A DNA stretch of 64,000 bases from Haloarcula rubra (GTDB lineage: Archaea > Halobacteriota > Halobacteria > Halobacteriales > Haloarculaceae): the NCBI RefSeq assembly GCF_019599465.1, contig NZ_RKLR01000002.1:62001-126000 (forward strand). The letters run 5' to 3'. Below are positions 61,119-64,000 of this stretch, in pieces. Below the pieces are notes generated by a model. It worked only from the letters and a program-made list of their open reading frames with translations. It had not been told where the DNA came from and searched no databases. The first letter of the stretch is position 1, and every line of letters starts with the position of its first letter. The translations under genes and the position numbers were made by a program.

Positions 61119-61961
61119 ATGACTGCCGAGATTACGTCGGAACGCCTCGACCTGACGGTCGACGGCGACGACGTGGACGTACACTACCGCACCGGTGGCG
61201 AGGGACCGCCGATGGTGTTCCTGCACGGCATCGGGCTGGACGCCGCCACCGTCTCGTGGCGCCACGCGCTCCCCGAACTGGCCGAGGAGCGGACCGTCTA
61301 CGCGCCGGACCTGCCGGGCCACGGCGAGAGTGACAAACCCGACCGCGCGTACACGACGGCGTACTATCTGGAGACGGTCGAAGCGTTCCTCGACGCACTC
61401 GACATCGAGACTCCGGCGATGGCCGGCCTCTCGATGGGCGGGGCGCTGGCGCTGGGCCACGCACTCGACGGAGGCGACGTCGAGCGACTCGCTCTCGTCG
61501 ATAGCTACGGACTGGGTGCCGACGCTTACTGGCGGACGGCCGCCAGCGGGGTGTTGCAGACGCCGGTCCTCGGGAACATGCTCTGGCAGGGCGTCAGCGC
61601 CTCGAAACCGGCCATCAGGACGGGACTGCGGAGCATGGGCGCGACCGAACCCCCACAGGAACTCGTCGACGACGTGGACGCGGTGGTCGACCGGCAGACC
61701 GTGCGGGCGATGCGACGCTGGCAACGCAGCGAGTTCGGGCGGACGGGATTTCGGACCGATTACTCCGACCGCCTCGACGAACTGTCGGTACCGACGCTCC
61801 TCGTCCACGGCGAGGCCGACCCGCTCCTCCCGCAATCGTGGTCGAAGCGAGCGGCGGCGGCGCTAGACGAGAGCCAGTTAGAGATAGTCGAGAACTGCGG
61901 GCACTGCCCACCCCGTGAGCGACCGGACCGGTTCAACCGGGCCCTGCGCTCGTTCTGTTAG
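61119..61961 (+). CDS. Alpha/beta hydrolase (esterase/lipase-like)
   Basis: 280 residues from the ATG at 61119 (MTAEITSERLDLTVDGDDVD). Classical fold: GGEGPPMVFLHGIGLDAATV (oxyanion region), YAPDLPGHGESDKPDRAYTT, nucleophile Ser105 in MAGLSMGGALALG, VHGEADPLLPQSW (catalytic Asp) and ENCGHCPPRERPDRFN (catalytic His). The substrate is not predictable; possibilities include a short-chain acyl ester, or (inference) a PHA-related depolymerase given the neighbouring cluster. It converges with phaJ, overlapping by 4 nt. Confidence 0.87.
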   Translation: MTAEITSERLDLTVDGDDVDVHYRTGGEGPPMVFLHGIGLDAATVSWRHALPELAEERTVYAPDLPGHGESDKPDRAYTTAYYLETVEAFLDALDIETPAMAGLSMGGALALGHALDGGDVERLALVDSYGLGADAYWRTAASGVLQTPVLGNMLWQGVSASKPAIRTGLRSMGATEPPQELVDDVDAVVDRQTVRAMRRWQRSEFGRTGFRTDYSDRLDELSVPTLLVHGEADPLLPQSWSKRAAAALDESQLEIVENCGHCPPRERPDRFNRALRSFC

Positions 61962-62563
61962 TTCGGCAGGTCGTCGATGAGGACGACGGCCTCGCCGTCG
62001 ATGACGACGTCCGACTCGTTCTTGACCCGCGTCGTCAGGCGATACTGGTCGTCGCCGAGGTCCTCGACGATTTCGCACTCGGCGGTGAGACGGTCGTCGA
62101 TACGTACGGGGTTGTGGAACTCGAGGTCCTGCGAGAGGTAGATAGTCAGTCCAGGCAGGCGCGCGAGGGCCGCGCTGATGAGACTGCCGACGAGCGTCCC
62201 GTGGGCGATACGACCGCGGAACCGTGTCTGCTCGGCGAACTCGTCGTCGAGGTGGAGCGGGTTCGTGTCCCCGCTCGCGGCGGCGAACTGCTTGACGTCG
62301 CCGTCGGAGATGGTCTTGGTGAACTCGACGCGGTCGCCGACGCCCAGGTCGTCCGGGTGGTCCTCGGAGATCGTGACGTGCCACTCGGGCAGGTCCTCGT
62401 TCGGTTCGATACGCTCGGCAGGGGGGGCAGCGGCGTCCTCGTCCTGCTGGACGCCGAACGCCGCGAACGCTGCTCGGTTCGCCGCGACGACGCTGTTGAA
62501 CATGTGGGAAGAAGTCTCGGTCCACGTATCGAGCAGCGGATTCCGATGTGATTCAGAACTCAT
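61958..62563 (-). CDS. phaJ: (R)-specific enoyl-CoA hydratase, MaoC/PhaJ type, with N-terminal extension
   Basis: 201 residues from the ATG at 62563. C-terminal hot-dog MaoC domain (from ~residue 62) with the catalytic pair D99/H104 in ASGDTNPLHLDD and GRIAHGTLVGSLISAALARL. It hydrates enoyl-CoA to (R)-3-hydroxyacyl-CoA for PHA synthesis. Residues 1-60 are an extra segment (LDTWTETSSHMFNSVVAANR, then AAFAAFG) not found in bacterial PhaJ; its pattern resembles phasin/PhaE N-termini in this cluster (see finding). A TATA-like TTTAATAG (about 62590-62597) 25-34 nt upstream suggests a leaderless transcript divergent from phaR. Confidence 0.9.
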   Translation of the reverse strand: MSSESHRNPLLDTWTETSSHMFNSVVAANRAAFAAFGVQQDEDAAAPPAERIEPNEDLPEWHVTISEDHPDDLGVGDRVEFTKTISDGDVKQFAAASGDTNPLHLDDEFAEQTRFRGRIAHGTLVGSLISAALARLPGLTIYLSQDLEFHNPVRIDDRLTAECEIVEDLGDDQYRLTTRVKNESDVVIDGEAVVLIDDLPN

Positions 62564-62721
62564 CGATGGGTCGTATTTAGCGGTCCGGCTATTAAATCTT
62601 GGTGTTATTTCGTCCTCGATGGCCACGAGACGGCTTCTACCGACCGACAACGGCGTAATGGCGGCTCGATGACGACTCCAACGGCGGCGAACGCGTCGCT
62701 CACCATCTCTCATCACCTCGC

Positions 62722-62802
62722 ACCATTCAATGGTACTCAATGGTATCAGATGGTAAATCGGGGGAAGTTTTAAGTCACTGAACAGTGTAGTGAGTAGTAC
62801 AG
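62722..62802 (+). promoter_or_regulatory. phaR-phaP promoter with phased 10-bp repeats and palindromes
   Basis: ACCATT-C-AATGGT palindrome (62722-62734) runs into three tandem 10-bp units TCAATGGTAC, TCAATGGTAT and CAGATGGTAA (62727-62756), so ATGGTA recurs exactly every 10 bp. A TATA-like GTTTTAAG (about 62767-62774) and CACTG-AA-CAGTG (62776-62787) follow before the ATG at 62803. The phased repeats fit a multi-copy operator for the PhaR protein (inference). Confidence 0.65.
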
Positions 62803-63102
62803 ATGGCCGAAGAGGACGATGGTCTGATGTGGCCCCCGATGTTCAAGGGGATGCAGCAGGCGAGCGAGAACGCGATGGAACAGCAGCAGCAGCTGATGAA
62901 GCAGATGTTCGCGAGCGGCGGCATGCCGAGCTTCGATATGAATCAGCTCGGCGCGATGAGTCAGATGGCGACGTTCAAGACCCGCGTCCAGAGCGGCGGA
63001 CGAATCAGCATCCCCGACGCCGAGCGTGAAGCGCTCGGAATCGAAGAAGGCGATATCGTCCAGACAGTCGTCCTCCCGGTCAGCAACAACAACAGCGAGT
63101 AA
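62803..63102 (+). CDS. phaR: PhaR-type AbrB-domain regulator of PHA genes
   Basis: 99 residues. N-terminal ~50 residues are Met/Gln-rich (ENAMEQQQQLMKQMFASGGM). The C-terminal ~45 residues form an AbrB/MazE-type swapped-hairpin domain (VQSGGRISIPDAEREALGIE, then EGDIVQTVVLPV). The AbrB family PhaR of Haloferax represses phaRP and sticks to PHA granules (established for that genus). phaP starts 7 nt after its stop, forming the phaRP operon. Confidence 0.9.
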   Translation: MAEEDDGLMWPPMFKGMQQASENAMEQQQQLMKQMFASGGMPSFDMNQLGAMSQMATFKTRVQSGGRISIPDAEREALGIEEGDIVQTVVLPVSNNNSE

Positions 63103-63109
63103 TACAACA

Positions 63110-63661
63110 ATGGTAGACTACACAACCCCCGTCACGACCGCTTTCGAAATGCAGCGCGCGTCCATCGAACAGAGCCAGAAGGCCCTCGAACAGACCGTCT
63201 CGTTCCAGCAGAACGTCAACGAGGCCGTCATCGACAGCCTCGACACGCAGGAGTCGGCCCAGCGCCGCGGTGTCGAGCTCTCGAAGACCGTCTTCCACAG
63301 CTACCTCGACGCCGTCGAGAGTACGGTCCCCGGCATGGCCGGCACCGTCGACGAGGTCCGTCAGGCCGTCGACGAGCAGTACGACTTCCTGCTCGAGAAC
63401 CACGCCGAAGTGTTCGACAACCTCGAGAGCGAACTCGTCGAAGGCGTCGAGTCCTACGACGAGCTGACCGCCGACTACGTCGACGCCGTCGACGAGCAGG
63501 TCCAGCTCCTCGTCGAGGCCCACGAGGAACTCGAGTCCCAGTCCGTCGAGGTCGCCGAGCAGTTCGGTGACCAGCTCGAAGAGGTCCAGGAGCAGGTCGA
63601 GGAGATGCAGGAGCAGGTCGAAGAAGTGCAGGCGCAGGCCGCTGACGCCGTCGAAGCGTAA
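63110..63661 (+). CDS. phaP: Phasin, PHA granule coat protein
   Basis: 183 residues. Helical and amphipathic throughout: MVDYTTPVTTAFEMQRASIE, HSYLDAVESTVPGMAGTVDE, and a C-terminal coiled coil with tandem VEEMQEQVEEVQ/EEVQEQ units. It coats PHA granules to limit coalescence and ease polymer access. Its codon-level acidic bias and start 7 nt after phaR support co-expression. Followed by a poly-T (63673-63678). Confidence 0.9.
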   Translation: MVDYTTPVTTAFEMQRASIEQSQKALEQTVSFQQNVNEAVIDSLDTQESAQRRGVELSKTVFHSYLDAVESTVPGMAGTVDEVRQAVDEQYDFLLENHAEVFDNLESELVEGVESYDELTADYVDAVDEQVQLLVEAHEELESQSVEVAEQFGDQLEEVQEQVEEMQEQVEEVQAQAADAVEA

Positions 63662-63672
63662 CGAACCAGCCG

Positions 63673-63678
63673 TTTTTT
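63673..63678 (+). terminator. Poly-T after phaP
   Basis: Six T in a row 11 nt after the phaP stop, before the phaE start at 63715, likely ending the phaRP transcript so that phaE(C) uses its own promoter. Confidence 0.55.
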
Positions 63679-63714
63679 GTGCGCGAGCGCGCGAGATACA
63701 CTTAGACTACAATT

Positions 63715-64000
63715 ATGAGCGATACGAACCAGATGCAAGACGAATGGGCGGAGATGGTCGAACAGATGAACGACGCCGTCGCCGACTCGATGGAACAGAA
63801 CATGAAGGCCCAAGCGGCCTTCGTCGAGTCGTGGGCCGACGCCGTAGAAGACTCCATCCCGGAGGAAGACGAACTCTCCGAGGGACTGCAAGGCTACAAC
63901 GCGGCCTACGAGGAGTGGGTCAACGCGGCCGAGCAGATGGTCGAGCGCTCGACCGAGGCCGCGCAGGGCGAGGACGTCGACCCCGCCGAGTTCCGCGACA
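63715..64000 (+). CDS. phaE: PHA synthase subunit PhaE, N-terminal part (cut by window edge)
   Basis: The visible 95 codons read MSDTNQMQDEWAEMVEQMND and continue with KAQAAFVESWADAVEDSIPE and GYNAAYEEWVNAAEQMVERS, an acidic helical pattern typical of haloarchaeal PhaE, the non-catalytic subunit of class III PHA synthase. phaC, encoding the catalytic subunit, is expected immediately downstream but is outside the window. A TATA-like CACTTAGAC precedes the ATG. Confidence 0.85.
   Translation, partial: MSDTNQMQDEWAEMVEQMNDAVADSMEQNMKAQAAFVESWADAVEDSIPEEDELSEGLQGYNAAYEEWVNAAEQMVERSTEAAQGEDVDPAEFRD

Overview
The window is about 68% G+C by eye, densely coded, and clearly from a halophilic archaeon (class Halobacteria). 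The signs are very acidic proteins, the halobacterial-type 2Fe-2S ferredoxin, archaeal TATA promoters about 25-30 nt upstream of start codons that often leave no 5' leader, and archaeal marker genes (TiaS, Cgi121, Hel308-type helicase, Orc1/Cdc6, TrmB). The polyhydroxyalkanoate (PHA) genes at the right edge (phaJ, phaR, phaP, start of phaE) fit a PHA-storing member such as the Haloarcula relatives; the genus is an inference. I see no CRISPR array, IS element or prophage. It reads as core chromosome.

Layout. 0-10 kb: a truncated PAS protein, a VOC protein, tRNA-Ser(GGA), a RidA protein, threonine ammonia-lyase, a two-TM RCK potassium channel, citrate synthase, a soluble PhoU/RCK protein, an aspartoacylase-like protein and a threonine-synthase-like enzyme. 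10-19 kb: two tandem small paralogues, tiaS divergent from an archaeal HTH regulator, a glutaredoxin-like protein, a nucleobase permease next to pyrE, a phosphoglucosamine-mutase-like enzyme, and hisI coupled to a coiled-coil gene. 19-28 kb: prepilin peptidase, ferredoxin, PiT phosphate transporter, a heptad-repeat membrane protein, hisA, a TrmB/MFS divergent pair, hisB with an ACT regulator, a second ferredoxin and a YigZ-type protein. 28-36 kb: a frameshifted S9 peptidase, upp, a complete TAXI-type TRAP transporter (binding protein, DUF1850, fused permease) and a DJ-1/PfpI protein.

36-49 kb: a basic-metabolism stretch with a CrtI-type desaturase, a second PiT transporter, a CNNM/CorC protein, a tight glutaredoxin-redoxin-Sua5 operon, a Cas4-like protein, a membrane Fe-S oxidoreductase of the HdrD/GlpC type, a CinA-like protein, a VTT-domain protein and Dps. 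49-59 kb: a small gene plus an amphi-Trp gene behind a DtxR-like palindrome, an HhH-MutS ATPase, an Orc1/Cdc6 protein, a Tat-exported protein, a coupled pair with a 31-residue membrane peptide, a RidA protein, a frameshifted MATE transporter, a ferredoxin, and a Hel308-type helicase coupled to Cgi121. 59-64 kb: an Old-Yellow-Enzyme-type oxidoreductase, an alpha/beta hydrolase, then phaJ divergent from phaR-phaP-phaE.

How genes work together. Three enzymes or subunits that modify tRNAs decoding A-starting codons are present (TiaS for agmatidine; Sua5 and KEOPS subunit Cgi121 for t6A). Three histidine genes (hisI, hisA, hisB) are scattered rather than clustered. The right edge is a PHA module: PhaJ supplies (R)-hydroxyacyl-CoA, PhaP coats the granule, PhaR regulates, and PhaE (with PhaC, presumably just outside) polymerises. 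The most notable signals are two apparent frameshifts (29.85 kb and 55.87 kb), a perfect iron-box-like palindrome at 49.31 kb, matched palindromes before dps, helically phased 10-bp repeats before phaR, a PhaJ with a phasin-like N-terminal extension, and a Cas4-like protein apparently lacking its nuclease residues.
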